Positions 25,073-33,636 of a stretch of 64,000 nucleotides of DNA are shown one piece after another (within the stretch, counting starts at the first letter, position 1; each line of letters begins with the position of its first letter). The notes below the pieces were generated by a model. It had not been told where the DNA came from and ran no database searches. It saw only the letters and a list, made by a program, of their open reading frames with translations. Position numbers and translations under genes: made by a program. This stretch comes from Mitsuokella sp047974105. Lineage in GTDB: Bacteria > Bacillota > Negativicutes > Selenomonadales > Selenomonadaceae. The stretch is taken from NCBI RefSeq assembly GCF_047974105.1, contig NZ_JBHYRS010000001.1:558001-622000 (forward strand), written 5' to 3'.

Positions 25073-26419
25073 TTATTTTCGCAGAGACCTCTCCGACTCT
25101 GCCGGTGCTTTCTGAAAACATGACGCCACGAATCCCAAAAATGCACCGCAGACAGCCGGCAGAACCCACCCCATCGTCAGTTTGTAAAACGGCAGGTACG
25201 CAATCAAAAACTGGTTGAGCTGATGAAAATGAATTCCTGCAGCATTAAGTCCGTCAATCAGCGCAAAAACGAGCGTCAGATTCAAAGCATAATGATAAAT
25301 GGATTTCCGCCAGCCGATAAAGCGGTCAAACAGGGAAATCACCACAAAGACAATGACAAGCGGATAGATTGTCACAAGGAACGGCACGGCCAGGGCAATG
25401 ATCTGCGTCAGGCCCACATTGGAGACCGCAAAGCTGAACAAGGTGAAAATCAGAAGCAGGCGCTCGTAAGAAATCTTGTTCCGGAAGAGTTTGTTAAAGA
25501 ACCACGAACCGCCCGAGAGCATGCCGCAGCTCGTCGTCAGGCACGCGAGGATGATGATGGCTGCTAACAGGCCGTTGCCCGCCTTGCCGAAGAAGATGGT
25601 AACGGCACTTGCCAAAAGCTGGCCGCCATTAGGCGAATGACCGAGAATCATCGCACTCGTCGCACCGAGGTACGCTAACGAACCATAAACACAGGACATC
25701 AGTGCGACCGTGATAAGACCTGCGAGCAGGCAGATGCGCCCAATCTCGCGGTTATCTGTAACCCCGCGCATGCGCACAGCATTGACCACCAGTGTACCAA
25801 TGGCCACAGAAGCAAGCAGATCCATGGTCTGATAGCCATCCTGAAAGCCCTGCGTAAACGGTGCATCGATGTAATTGCCCGTAGCCGGCAGGATTTCTCC
25901 CAAAGGCGAAACAAAAGCTTTGACAAAAAGCACGACCAGCACAACGAGCAGGATTGGCGTCAGCATCTTGCCAATGCGGTCAATGAGTTTATTCGGGTTC
26001 AGGGAGAGATAATATGTAGCACCAAAAAACAGCGCCGTATAAACAGCCTGTCCCAAAGTCAGCGAACTCTCTGACAGGAAGGGACGAATGCCAATCTCAA
26101 ATGAGACAGCACCGGTACGCGGTACGGCAAAGACCGGACCAATGCAGAGGTACAGTACGACAAGCAGGGCCACGGCAAACCAGTGATACGTACGGCGATT
26201 GATGAGCTCAATGTATTTGCCGCCCTGCAGGGCAATCGCCGTAATGCCCAAAAGCGGCAGCCCGACGCCCGTAATCAAAAAACCGGCCATGGCGATGAGC
26301 GTATGGCTGCCGGCAGCCTGCCCCAGCGCCGGTGGAAAAATCAGATTGCCCGCGCCGAAGAAAATCGAGAACATCATGAACCCGATGGTGAGAATTTCAC
26401 CCTTCTTGAATCGATGCAT
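25073..26419 (-). CDS. brnQ: Branched-chain amino acid transporter (LIVCS family)
   Basis: About 448 residues with roughly twelve membrane helices. The N-terminal block FMMFSIFFGAGNLIFPP and the central PGTQGF-like region are characteristic of BrnQ, which imports leucine, isoleucine and valine with sodium or protons. The ATG at 26419 follows AAGGATG; the frame is open 17 codons further. Its leader holds a terminator-like hairpin (26479-26517) downstream of a good promoter, so attenuation is possible. Confidence 0.93.
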   Translation of the reverse strand: MHRFKKGEILTIGFMMFSIFFGAGNLIFPPALGQAAGSHTLIAMAGFLITGVGLPLLGITAIALQGGKYIELINRRTYHWFAVALLVVLYLCIGPVFAVPRTGAVSFEIGIRPFLSESSLTLGQAVYTALFFGATYYLSLNPNKLIDRIGKMLTPILLVVLVVLFVKAFVSPLGEILPATGNYIDAPFTQGFQDGYQTMDLLASVAIGTLVVNAVRMRGVTDNREIGRICLLAGLITVALMSCVYGSLAYLGATSAMILGHSPNGGQLLASAVTIFFGKAGNGLLAAIIILACLTTSCGMLSGGSWFFNKLFRNKISYERLLLIFTLFSFAVSNVGLTQIIALAVPFLVTIYPLVIVFVVISLFDRFIGWRKSIYHYALNLTLVFALIDGLNAAGIHFHQLNQFLIAYLPFYKLTMGWVLPAVCGAFLGFVASCFQKAPAESERSLRK

Positions 26420-26478
26420 GAAAAACATCCTTCTTTCTATCTCCGTAAAATGTCCATGTAAGAAGAACACCTATGCTC

Positions 26479-26517
26479 AAAAAAAATTGGCCTTTCGGTA
26501 AGATACCTGCGAAAGCC
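26479..26517 (-). terminator. Terminator-like hairpin in the brnQ leader (putative attenuator)
   Basis: On the minus strand GGCTTTCG pairs with CGAAAGGCC (one bulged G), loop of about 12 bases, then AATTTTTTTT. It lies between the promoter and the brnQ start. A 20-codon reading frame (26539 to 26477) ending in FF overlaps the hairpin but lacks a ribosome site. Confidence 0.6.
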
Positions 26518-26565
26518 ACTGTTTTACACGGTTTTTCATTTTACGAACGTTCATTTAATGTGACA

Positions 26566-26594
26566 ATTATATCATAGGATGTACATCAAATCAA
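26566..26594 (-). promoter_or_regulatory. Promoter of brnQ
   Basis: Minus-strand TTGATT (26589-26594) and TATAAT (26566-26571) with 17-base spacing. Start predicted near 26559, giving a 140-base leader. Confidence 0.7.
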
Positions 26595-26692
26595 GAGCAT
26601 ATGTCTCTTTGTAACATGACCTGTCCCCTTGGCCGGCTGCACAGACAAATATGATATAATAAAAGTATATACAAAGCAAAGGAAGTGTCACC

Positions 26693-27142
26693 ATGGCTGA
26701 ACCAACCGATATCAAGAAAAAAGCCGAACAAAAAATCAATCCCATCGTCGACCGCCCGCACGGCCAGGAACAGCAGATCAAGATGGATATCCTCAGCATG
26801 ATCGAACGCGCAGAAAATCCCTTCGATATCATTTACCATTTTGTCAAATGGCTCGAGGTATTTTCCGGAGAGCCGGGCTATGCAAAATACGCCGAAGACC
26901 AGATCCGCTCTGTCTACGGTCTGGCCCTGCAGCATGTCAAGCCCATGCAGAACGAGCTCGCCGAAGTTGAAGCCCGCCTCAAACGCATTGAAGCGGCCTA
27001 TGAAAAGCCCGAATTTACAGAAGAAGAGCGCACGCGCATCGGCTTCGCCATCACGCATCACAAAGAAAATATCGAACGCCTCAAAATTCTCATCAAGCAG
27101 GCCAAAGCCAACCACAGCAGCATGAAACTGCAGAAAGACTGA
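26693..27142 (+). CDS. Conserved-looking hypothetical protein, 149 residues
   Basis: A cytosolic, highly charged, almost entirely helical protein with coiled-coil character in its C-terminal half (ELAEVEARLKRIEAAYEKPE and HHKENIERLKILIKQAK). I do not recognise a domain. The ATG follows AAGGAAGTG, a TATAAT lies at 26655-26660, and a strong terminator follows, so it is a monocistronic expressed gene. It is divergent from brnQ. Function unknown. Confidence 0.8.
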   Translation: MAEPTDIKKKAEQKINPIVDRPHGQEQQIKMDILSMIERAENPFDIIYHFVKWLEVFSGEPGYAKYAEDQIRSVYGLALQHVKPMQNELAEVEARLKRIEAAYEKPEFTEEERTRIGFAITHHKENIERLKILIKQAKANHSSMKLQKD

Positions 27143-27169
27143 ATGGCATAACTTGGGAAGGCGGCAAAA

Positions 27170-27218
27170 CAAAAGGAGACTGTCCATGAGTTAAATTCTC
27201 ATGAACAGTCTCCTTTTG
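27170..27218. terminator. Bidirectional terminator
   Basis: CAAAAGGAGACTGT pairs with ACAGTCTCCTTTTG, with an inner CATGAG/CTCATG stem. It separates the convergent unknown gene and the 3D-domain gene. Confidence 0.9.
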
Positions 27219-27245
27219 CTGAAGAAATTCTCCAGTCAGACTGCT

Positions 27246-28058
27246 TTAGTCAAGGACATAAACCGTTACATAGCGGCGGCCGAATTCCATAGCCTGTCCA
27301 TAATCATCCATGCAGAGGTCGATGCGGTTGCCGATAATAGCGCCGCCCGTGTCCGCTGCAATCGCCTCACCGTAACCGGGAATATAGAGGCGCGTACCAA
27401 GCGGGATAACATCGGTATCGACCGCTGCCACGCCATACTGCGCGAGCATGCCGGAAGCCGTGATGCCGTCTCCGCCGCCATCCCATGGCATATAGGCCGT
27501 TGCTTCCATCTCGTAAACGGCACTGTACGGTGCCCTGCCATATGAAGTTTCTACTGTTTCTGCTGCCTGTCCCGCTCCGGCAGTGTCCGGCGTTTCCGCG
27601 TTGTTCACTACCGATATTTCCATATTGCTTTGAATTTTCGAATCCATGCCTGGCGATACTGTCAGATCGTCCAGATTGTAGCCCTGCTCTAAGAGGACAT
27701 CTTTAACCGTCTGATTGCTGGTCAGAACTTCCTTTTTTTGTCCCTGATAGTCAATTGTGACCGGGACCGCTCGATAAACTGTGATGTCGGTGTCGTGTTC
27801 GTCAATTTTCTGTAACTGATAAGAATCTTTGGCGCTGAGTTTCACGCCTGCGCGTTCGAGGATTGCCTCCGGATTTCTGTGTATTGTGCTGAGTTCAATG
27901 GTGCGTCCATCGACATGAATCTGTACCTGATGCGTATTGTCGGGTGCGCCAGCGCGCGTGAAGCCCGAGGTCATCATGAGCATGATGGCCAAAGTCATGC
28001 ATAACAGGATTTTCTTTTTTGCTTTATTATGTAAGGAAATGAGCTGTCTAAAACTCAT
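27246..28058 (-). CDS. 3D-domain cell-wall protein with DUF348 (YabE-like)
   Basis: A 270-residue exported protein. An N-terminal signal/anchor helix (ILLCMTLAIMLMMTSGF, about 17-33) is followed by a ubiquitin-like DUF348 region (VTIDYQGQKKEVLTSNQTVKDVLLEQGY, seen as KEVLTSNQTVKDVLLEQGY) and a C-terminal 3D domain with the three conserved aspartates in VDTDVIPLGTRLYIPGYG, AADTGGAIIGNRIDL and the final YVTVYVLD. The 3D fold resembles lytic transglycosylases, so peptidoglycan cleavage or turnover is likely. AAAGGGGGGA precedes the ATG. Confidence 0.88.
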   Translation of the reverse strand: MSFRQLISLHNKAKKKILLCMTLAIMLMMTSGFTRAGAPDNTHQVQIHVDGRTIELSTIHRNPEAILERAGVKLSAKDSYQLQKIDEHDTDITVYRAVPVTIDYQGQKKEVLTSNQTVKDVLLEQGYNLDDLTVSPGMDSKIQSNMEISVVNNAETPDTAGAGQAAETVETSYGRAPYSAVYEMEATAYMPWDGGGDGITASGMLAQYGVAAVDTDVIPLGTRLYIPGYGEAIAADTGGAIIGNRIDLCMDDYGQAMEFGRRYVTVYVLD

Positions 28059-28197
28059 TCAATCCCCCCTTTGTCCATAAATTTATGACGGGAACAGTAA
28101 AAGAAATAATTCGTATAGCATGGCAAAACCAGCAGTTATAAACTGCATGATCTTATTGTCCCACAAGAAGCTGAAATCAACCTGAAAAATGGGAATG

Positions 28198-28241
28198 AAA
28201 AAGTGGTGAGCGCTGCTTTTATGCAGTCACTCACCACTTTT
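28198..28241. terminator. Terminator after tatD
   Basis: AAAAGTGGTGAG pairs with CTCACCACTTTT, with an inner CTGC/GCAG stem. Just past the stop of the metG-tatD transcript. Confidence 0.88.
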
Positions 28242-28252
28242 ATAAATTTTGC

Positions 28253-29029
28253 TTATAGACCGTATAACTCTATAGCATTTTTTGTCGTTCTGGCAGCCAC
28301 TTCTTCAAGACTCAGGCCGCGAAGTTCCGCGACTTTTTCTGCCACAAAACGGACATATGCAGGTTCGTTGCGCTTGCCGCGCATCGGTACAGGAGCCATA
28401 TACGGGGCATCTGTCTCCAAAAGCAGGCGTTCCATTGGCATGGCCTTGACGATTTCCGGCAGCTTTGCCGCGTTCTTGAAAGTCAGGGGGCCATCGACAC
28501 CAAGATACCACCCCATCTTTAGGAGTTCCTTCGCCATCTCATAGCTGCCTGAAAAGCAGTGCAGGACACCGCGGATGCCCCTGCCCTCTTTTTTGAGGAT
28601 AGCCAGCGTGTCCCCATGAGCATCGCGGTCATGGATGCAGACAGGCATGTGCAGCTCGCGTGCCAGATGCAATTGGCGGATAAAGATGCGCCGCTGCAGG
28701 GCCCGCTTCTCCTCCTCTTTCTCCCAATAATAATCGAGACCAATCTCACCAATGGCCACAACCTTTGGCATATCCGTCCAGGCCGCGAGGATATCGTCCT
28801 CGCGTGACGTCATCTCAAATGCTTCTTCCGGATGAATGCCGACACCGGCATAGAGCCCCTCGTATTGTTCCGCCAGATTCACGGCCAATTCCGAGGAGGC
28901 CAGCGTGTCGCCCATGTTGATCATGCGCGTGACGCCGGCTTCTTTTGCCCGTGCAATTGTTTCAGGAATGTCCTCGGCAAATTTTGCATCGTTGAGATGC
29001 GTATGCGTATCGACGAGTTCCATGCTCAT
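28253..29029 (-). CDS. tatD: TatD-family metal-dependent deoxyribonuclease
   Basis: A 258-residue TIM-barrel hydrolase with the family metal ligands in DTHTHLND (N-terminus), GEIGLDYYW (about 92-100), HDRDAHGD, GVLHCFSGS (about 152-160) and LLETDAPYM (about 205). TatD proteins are Mg-dependent 3'-5' DNases. The start overlaps the metG stop (TGATG), so the two genes are translationally coupled, as in many Firmicutes. Confidence 0.95.
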   Translation of the reverse strand: MSMELVDTHTHLNDAKFAEDIPETIARAKEAGVTRMINMGDTLASSELAVNLAEQYEGLYAGVGIHPEEAFEMTSREDDILAAWTDMPKVVAIGEIGLDYYWEKEEEKRALQRRIFIRQLHLARELHMPVCIHDRDAHGDTLAILKKEGRGIRGVLHCFSGSYEMAKELLKMGWYLGVDGPLTFKNAAKLPEIVKAMPMERLLLETDAPYMAPVPMRGKRNEPAYVRFVAEKVAELRGLSLEEVAARTTKNAIELYGL

Positions 29030-30990
29030 CAGCGCACCTCGGTGCCGGCCGGCATATTGACCTCAAGGACTTTAAGGGCCTCTCCATCGCTGGCCGCGAG
29101 AATCATGCCTTCCGAGACGACGCCGCGAAGCTTCGCCGGTTTGAGGTTGGCAACGAGCACAAGGTGTTTGCCGACAAGTTCTTCCGGCTTGTAGAATTTC
29201 GCAATACCCGAAACGACCTGACGCTGCGGAACGCCTTCGCCAAGGCTCAGCTGAAGCTTCAGGAGTTTGTCGGCCTTTGGCACAGGCTCAGCCGCAACAA
29301 CCTCTGCAACGCGGAGCTTGACTTTGCCAAAATCTTCAATGCCGATAACGCCAGGAACTTCTTCCTTGGCCTCTGCCTTCTTATTCTTCTGCGCCTTCTG
29401 CTGTTTTGCAGGAGTCTTCTTGGCTTCTTTTTCTTCCTTCTCTACCTCGATGCGCGGGAAAAGCTGCTCCGGCGTGCCGACTTTAAGGCCCGCCGGCGTG
29501 CCGCCCCAGTTTTCGATATCCTCAATCTGGACATCCTTGAAAGCCTGCGGCAGATTGAGCTGTTTCCAGATGCGCTCGGCCGTCACCGGCATGAACGGAG
29601 AAATCAGGACGCTGATGATGCGCAGGGATTCTGCGAGATTGTACATGACATTGGCAAGTTCCTGTTTCTTCTCTGGATCCTTCGCCAGTGCCCACGGCGC
29701 CGTTTCATCGATGTATTTATTGGCACGGCTTATGAAGGCCCAGACTTTCTTGATCGTAGCCGAAAGCTGCATATCCTCCATATTCTTTTCAAAGAACTCA
29801 ACCGTTTCCTTCGCGTCGGCCTTGAGGGCTTTATCGACTTCGCTTTCACCAACAGGCGCCGTCAGAATGCCCTTCTGGAATTTGATGGTCATGTTGAGCG
29901 TGCGGTGCAGCAGGTTGCCGAGGTCATTGGCAAGGTCGCTGTTGATGCGGCTGATGAGGGCATCGCGCGAGAAGTTGCCGTCCTGGCCGAGGTTGATCTC
30001 GCGCAGCAGGAAGTAGCGGATGGCATCGGCGCCGAATTCATCGATGAGTCCGTTCGGGTCGACGACATTGCCCTTCGACTTGCTCATCTTATCGCCATCG
30101 ACAATCAGCCAGCCGTGGCCGTAAACCTTCTTCGGCAGCGGCAGGTCAAGGGCCATGAGGATGCACGGCCAGATGATGGTATGGAAACGCACGATTTCCT
30201 TGCCCACAAGATGAAGATCTGCCGGCCAGAATTTCTTGAATTTCTCCGGGTCATCGAGGAAGCCGATCGGCGTCAGGTAGTTCGTCAGGGCATCGAACCA
30301 GACGTAGATGACGTGTTTCGGGTCAATCGGCACCGGAATGCCCCAGTCAAACGAGGTACGCGAGATGCAGAGGTCGTCGAGGCCCTGCTTGATGAAGTTG
30401 ATCATCTCATTGCGGCGCGAAACCGGCTGGATAAAGTCCGGATGGTCTTCAATGTACTTGAGCACGCGGTCCGCGTATTTGCTCATCTTGAAGAAATACG
30501 CCTCTTCGGATACCTCCTGTACAGGGCGGTGGCAGTCCGGGCAGCAGCCGTTCTCATCGAGCTGATGCTCCGTCCAATAGCTTTCGCACGGCGTGCAGTA
30601 CAGGCCCTTGTACTCGCCTTTGTAGATGTCACCCTTGGCATAGATGCGGTTAAAGACTTCCTGTACCACGCGCTCATGGCGTTTCTGCGTCGTACGGATG
30701 AAGTCATCGTTGCTGATGTGCAGACGTTTCCAGAGGTTCTGGAAGCCCGCGACAATTTTATCGACGTATTCAATCGGCGTAACGCCGGCTTCTTCCGCTT
30801 TCTGCTGGATTTTCTGGCCGTGCTCGTCCGAACCGGTCAGGAAGAAGACATCATCGCCGATGAGGCGGTGAAAGCGGGCAATGGAATCCGCAATAGTCGT
30901 GCAGTAAGCATGGCCGATGTGGAGTTTGGCACTCGGATAATAAATCGGTGTCGTGATATAAAATGGTTTCTTTTCTTTCTTTTCCGTCAT
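29029..30990 (-). CDS. metG: Methionyl-tRNA synthetase with C-terminal tRNA-binding domain
   Basis: A 653-residue class I synthetase. Visible are PIYYPSAKLHIGHAY (HIGH motif), a zinc-binding CTPCESYW...CCPDCHRPV insertion (about 127-150), KMSKSKGN (about 297-304), a Lys-rich linker around 535-555, and the OB-fold dimerisation/tRNA-binding domain at the C-terminus (DFGKVKLRVAEV...VSEGMILAA). It charges tRNA-Met. GGGAGGAAT precedes the ATG. Confidence 0.97.
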   Translation of the reverse strand: MTEKKEKKPFYITTPIYYPSAKLHIGHAYCTTIADSIARFHRLIGDDVFFLTGSDEHGQKIQQKAEEAGVTPIEYVDKIVAGFQNLWKRLHISNDDFIRTTQKRHERVVQEVFNRIYAKGDIYKGEYKGLYCTPCESYWTEHQLDENGCCPDCHRPVQEVSEEAYFFKMSKYADRVLKYIEDHPDFIQPVSRRNEMINFIKQGLDDLCISRTSFDWGIPVPIDPKHVIYVWFDALTNYLTPIGFLDDPEKFKKFWPADLHLVGKEIVRFHTIIWPCILMALDLPLPKKVYGHGWLIVDGDKMSKSKGNVVDPNGLIDEFGADAIRYFLLREINLGQDGNFSRDALISRINSDLANDLGNLLHRTLNMTIKFQKGILTAPVGESEVDKALKADAKETVEFFEKNMEDMQLSATIKKVWAFISRANKYIDETAPWALAKDPEKKQELANVMYNLAESLRIISVLISPFMPVTAERIWKQLNLPQAFKDVQIEDIENWGGTPAGLKVGTPEQLFPRIEVEKEEKEAKKTPAKQQKAQKNKKAEAKEEVPGVIGIEDFGKVKLRVAEVVAAEPVPKADKLLKLQLSLGEGVPQRQVVSGIAKFYKPEELVGKHLVLVANLKPAKLRGVVSEGMILAASDGEALKVLEVNMPAGTEVR

Positions 30991-31110
30991 GAGAAAATTC
31001 CTCCCTGTCAGGCGCTAATGGAACGCCCGCGCAAAATTTACAGGATTCGTGCGAATCTATCTACTTATTATAAATCAAATCCTCATAAATGAAAACTGTC
31101 CCCTGTCCGC

Positions 31111-32424
31111 TCATTTCAGGCAGGCTTCAAAGATAAACTGGTTGGCCAGAACATTCATATTGGCCGAATTGATATCAGCGGCCTCGCTGAGCGTCTGCCA
31201 GGCCTTTTCGTATTTTTTCTGGCGGACATAAGCCACAGCCTGTGCATTCTTGGCATCGGCTGTCTGCGGCGTCAGGCGCAGGGCCTCCTGGAAGTCCGCG
31301 ATGGCATCCGCGTATTTCTTCTGATTCATGGCAATAAGCCCGCGGTTATACCAGGCCTGCGTGAATTCCGGATTGAGCTTTAACAGGGCATCGTAGCTCT
31401 TTAAGGAATCCTTCGCTCTGCCCTCACGCTGCTGGGTGATGGCAAGGTTGTAGACAGCAGCCGGCGAATCCGCCTTGTACTGCACAGCCTGCTGGAAATC
31501 CGCTTCTGCCTTTTTATAATCGAGGCGGTTGAAATAGACAATGCCGCGGTAAATATACGAATTGGCCTCATCCGGCATTTCGCGGACTTTCTTTTCTGCA
31601 GCGGCCAGCGACGCATCCGAGCCGTCCGGAGCCTGTGCCTGCTGCCAGAGATAGAGGATTTCCTGTCCGTAGCGCGTACCCGGCACAGCCCAGACACCGT
31701 TGAGCCCCGTCCACTTCGTGATGTGGCCGTGAATGTCCGGCCGGTTTTCTACAACGTGGTAGTAACGCGGGTCAATGATCTGGCTGTGCGGCAGCTCCGA
31801 ACTCGCATAGGCCATGAGATGCTGGATATGCGCGCGCACGCCAAGCTGCGGCGTGGTAAAGCTTGCTCCGGCAACGCGGTTGCCCGTCGCCCCGAGGCCG
31901 CAGAAATTATTCTGTTTCGGCGAAACATCGCCGCCATACGCGAAAAAGCCCGTTTCCTTAAGTGCCTGACAAAGTGCCACATCGGGGCGGATGCCCTCGC
32001 GGCCTGCCTCTTCGTAATAATAGCGCACGATATCCTCAACTGAGCAATTGAGCTTGGGCTGCGAATTACGCTTTTCAATGTAATGAACCATCTGTTCCTG
32101 CGTCGCCTCAGCAGGTCCCATGATGGTGATCGTGTCAGCCGCGGCCTCGGCCTCGAGCATCGGCTCTTCATAAGCGGGTGCCAGACGCCATTTGACGCTG
32201 TCCATGGCCCTTTTGTTGACCGTCCCCGTCATTTTAGCAGGGAAAGACGGACGCCCCGGTATCGTGCGCACGGAAACATCCTCAGTGACGCTGGCGGTTT
32301 TGCCTGCAGAAACGGCAGCAGATGCAGCCGAGGCCATTGCCGCCTGCGGCTGGCAGAGGGCGGAAAGCGAATAAAAAGAAGCCCCGCAGACGGCCACAGC
32401 CAGCAGGGAACGTGATATTCTCAT
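31111..32424 (-). CDS. Secreted glucosaminidase-domain protein with TPR repeats
   Basis: A 437-residue exported protein. An N-terminal signal peptide leads to a mannosyl-glycoprotein endo-beta-N-acetylglucosaminidase-type domain (about 125-260): GIRPDVALCQALKETGFF contains the catalytic-type glutamate, followed by NNFCGLGATG. The C-terminal 160 residues are TPR repeats, for example DYKKADFQQAV-type and PEFTQAWYNRGLIAMNQKKY. It probably cuts peptidoglycan glycan strands, with the TPR region holding partners. Combination of the two domains is uncommon but not unique. Confidence 0.85.
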   Translation of the reverse strand: MRISRSLLAVAVCGASFYSLSALCQPQAAMASAASAAVSAGKTASVTEDVSVRTIPGRPSFPAKMTGTVNKRAMDSVKWRLAPAYEEPMLEAEAAADTITIMGPAEATQEQMVHYIEKRNSQPKLNCSVEDIVRYYYEEAGREGIRPDVALCQALKETGFFAYGGDVSPKQNNFCGLGATGNRVAGASFTTPQLGVRAHIQHLMAYASSELPHSQIIDPRYYHVVENRPDIHGHITKWTGLNGVWAVPGTRYGQEILYLWQQAQAPDGSDASLAAAEKKVREMPDEANSYIYRGIVYFNRLDYKKAEADFQQAVQYKADSPAAVYNLAITQQREGRAKDSLKSYDALLKLNPEFTQAWYNRGLIAMNQKKYADAIADFQEALRLTPQTADAKNAQAVAYVRQKKYEKAWQTLSEAADINSANMNVLANQFIFEACLK

Positions 32425-32503
32425 AAAATAAAAACCTCCTGTAAAGGGTTGCCTGCAACATCCCTTCTATTATAACATATCTCACGCAAACGTTCTGCAA
32501 CAC

Positions 32504-32535
32504 AAAAATGCTCCCCAAAATGGAGAGCATTTTTA
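32504..32535. terminator. Terminator after the gal operon
   Basis: AAAAATGCTC pairs with GAGCATTTTT around a 10-base loop. It ends the galKET-lacI transcript on the minus strand. Confidence 0.88.
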
Positions 32536-32566
32536 TTCGAATCTGCTAAAATCTGCCAAGGCAGCA

Positions 32567-33598
32567 TTACGATTTCACAGCACACGGAGCTGTCGACTCC
32601 CGGACAATCAGGATATTTTCCAGCGTAATGCGCTTGCTCTGACCGCCGTGAATCATCTCGACCAGTACAGCCGCAGCATTTGTGCCAAGCTGGAACATAT
32701 TCTGATCCATAGTCGTGATCTGCGGTTCTACGAGCTTGGAAAGCGTGATATTATCGTAGCCAATCACGGAAACATCTTTTGGCACATTGAGCCCCAAACG
32801 CTTGCAGGCACGGATTGCGCCGGTCGCCATGAGGTCATTGCAGCAAAGGATAGCCGTGGGATTGAGCCCCGGCAGAACCTTCATGAGTTTGATTCTGGCC
32901 GAAGCCATCGTATCGATGTTATTGCCTTCGCCAATGTCAATGATATGATCTTCATCCAAGAGTCCATGCTCTTTCATAAAGACACGGTACGCTTTTTCCT
33001 TGACCGTATAAGAATCGGAATTCTCACCACGGACCAGGACAATCTTTCTATGTCCAAGCTTATAAAGATATTCAAGCGCCTGCCGCGTGCCCATGATCTC
33101 ATCATTGGCCACATAAGAAACATTGGGAATGCGGTGATAGCCATTGATGAACACCAGGGGAACTCTTTTGACAATGCGGCGGTAAAACTCCTCGCGCAGG
33201 CCCTGTGTATTCGGGCTGATGACAATGATGCCGGATACATTGCGCGAGACGAGTGTATTGATGCACTCCATCTCGAGCTCCGGGTCATTCTGAGCGCAGT
33301 TCAGCAGCAGGGAATAGCCCTGACGGCGCATCGATTTCTCGATGCCGTCAATGACTTCTGCAAAGAACATATTATAAAGGCTGGGCACCACAACGCCAAT
33401 GGTTGACGAATGGCGTGTATTGAGCTCGCGCGCCTGTACATTTGGCACATACTGCAGCGCATTGATCGCCGCCTGTACTTTTTCACGTGTTTCAGTCTTG
33501 ACGGGATAATTCCCATTGACGACACGCGATACCGTTGCGACCGAAACGCCAGCTTCTTTTGCCACATCTACAATCGTAGCCTTTTTCTTAATTTCCAT
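32567..33598 (-). CDS. galR: LacI-family repressor, last gene of the gal operon
   Basis: About 343 residues. N-terminal LacI HTH and hinge (IVDVAKEAGVSVATVSRVV) and a periplasmic-binding-like effector domain with GVVVPSLYNMFFAEVIDGI and YDNITLSKLVEPQITTM. The ATG at 33598 follows AGGGAAT; the frame is open 14 more codons. Position at the end of galK-galE-galT suggests autoregulation through the two operators at 37547 and 37668. The HTH also resembles CcpA, and similar sites precede two other sugar genes, so a wider role is possible. Confidence 0.88.
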   Translation of the reverse strand: MEIKKKATIVDVAKEAGVSVATVSRVVNGNYPVKTETREKVQAAINALQYVPNVQARELNTRHSSTIGVVVPSLYNMFFAEVIDGIEKSMRRQGYSLLLNCAQNDPELEMECINTLVSRNVSGIIVISPNTQGLREEFYRRIVKRVPLVFINGYHRIPNVSYVANDEIMGTRQALEYLYKLGHRKIVLVRGENSDSYTVKEKAYRVFMKEHGLLDEDHIIDIGEGNNIDTMASARIKLMKVLPGLNPTAILCCNDLMATGAIRACKRLGLNVPKDVSVIGYDNITLSKLVEPQITTMDQNMFQLGTNAAAVLVEMIHGGQSKRITLENILIVRESTAPCAVKS

Positions 33599-33636
33599 TA
33601 CGTATTCCCTGCTTTCATTGGATTTTGGAGCAGTCC

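Noticed and set aside
29164..31092. 642-codon open frame on the plus strand
   Set aside because: Exactly antisense to metG; protein is low-complexity Arg/Leu/Asp-rich with no family features.
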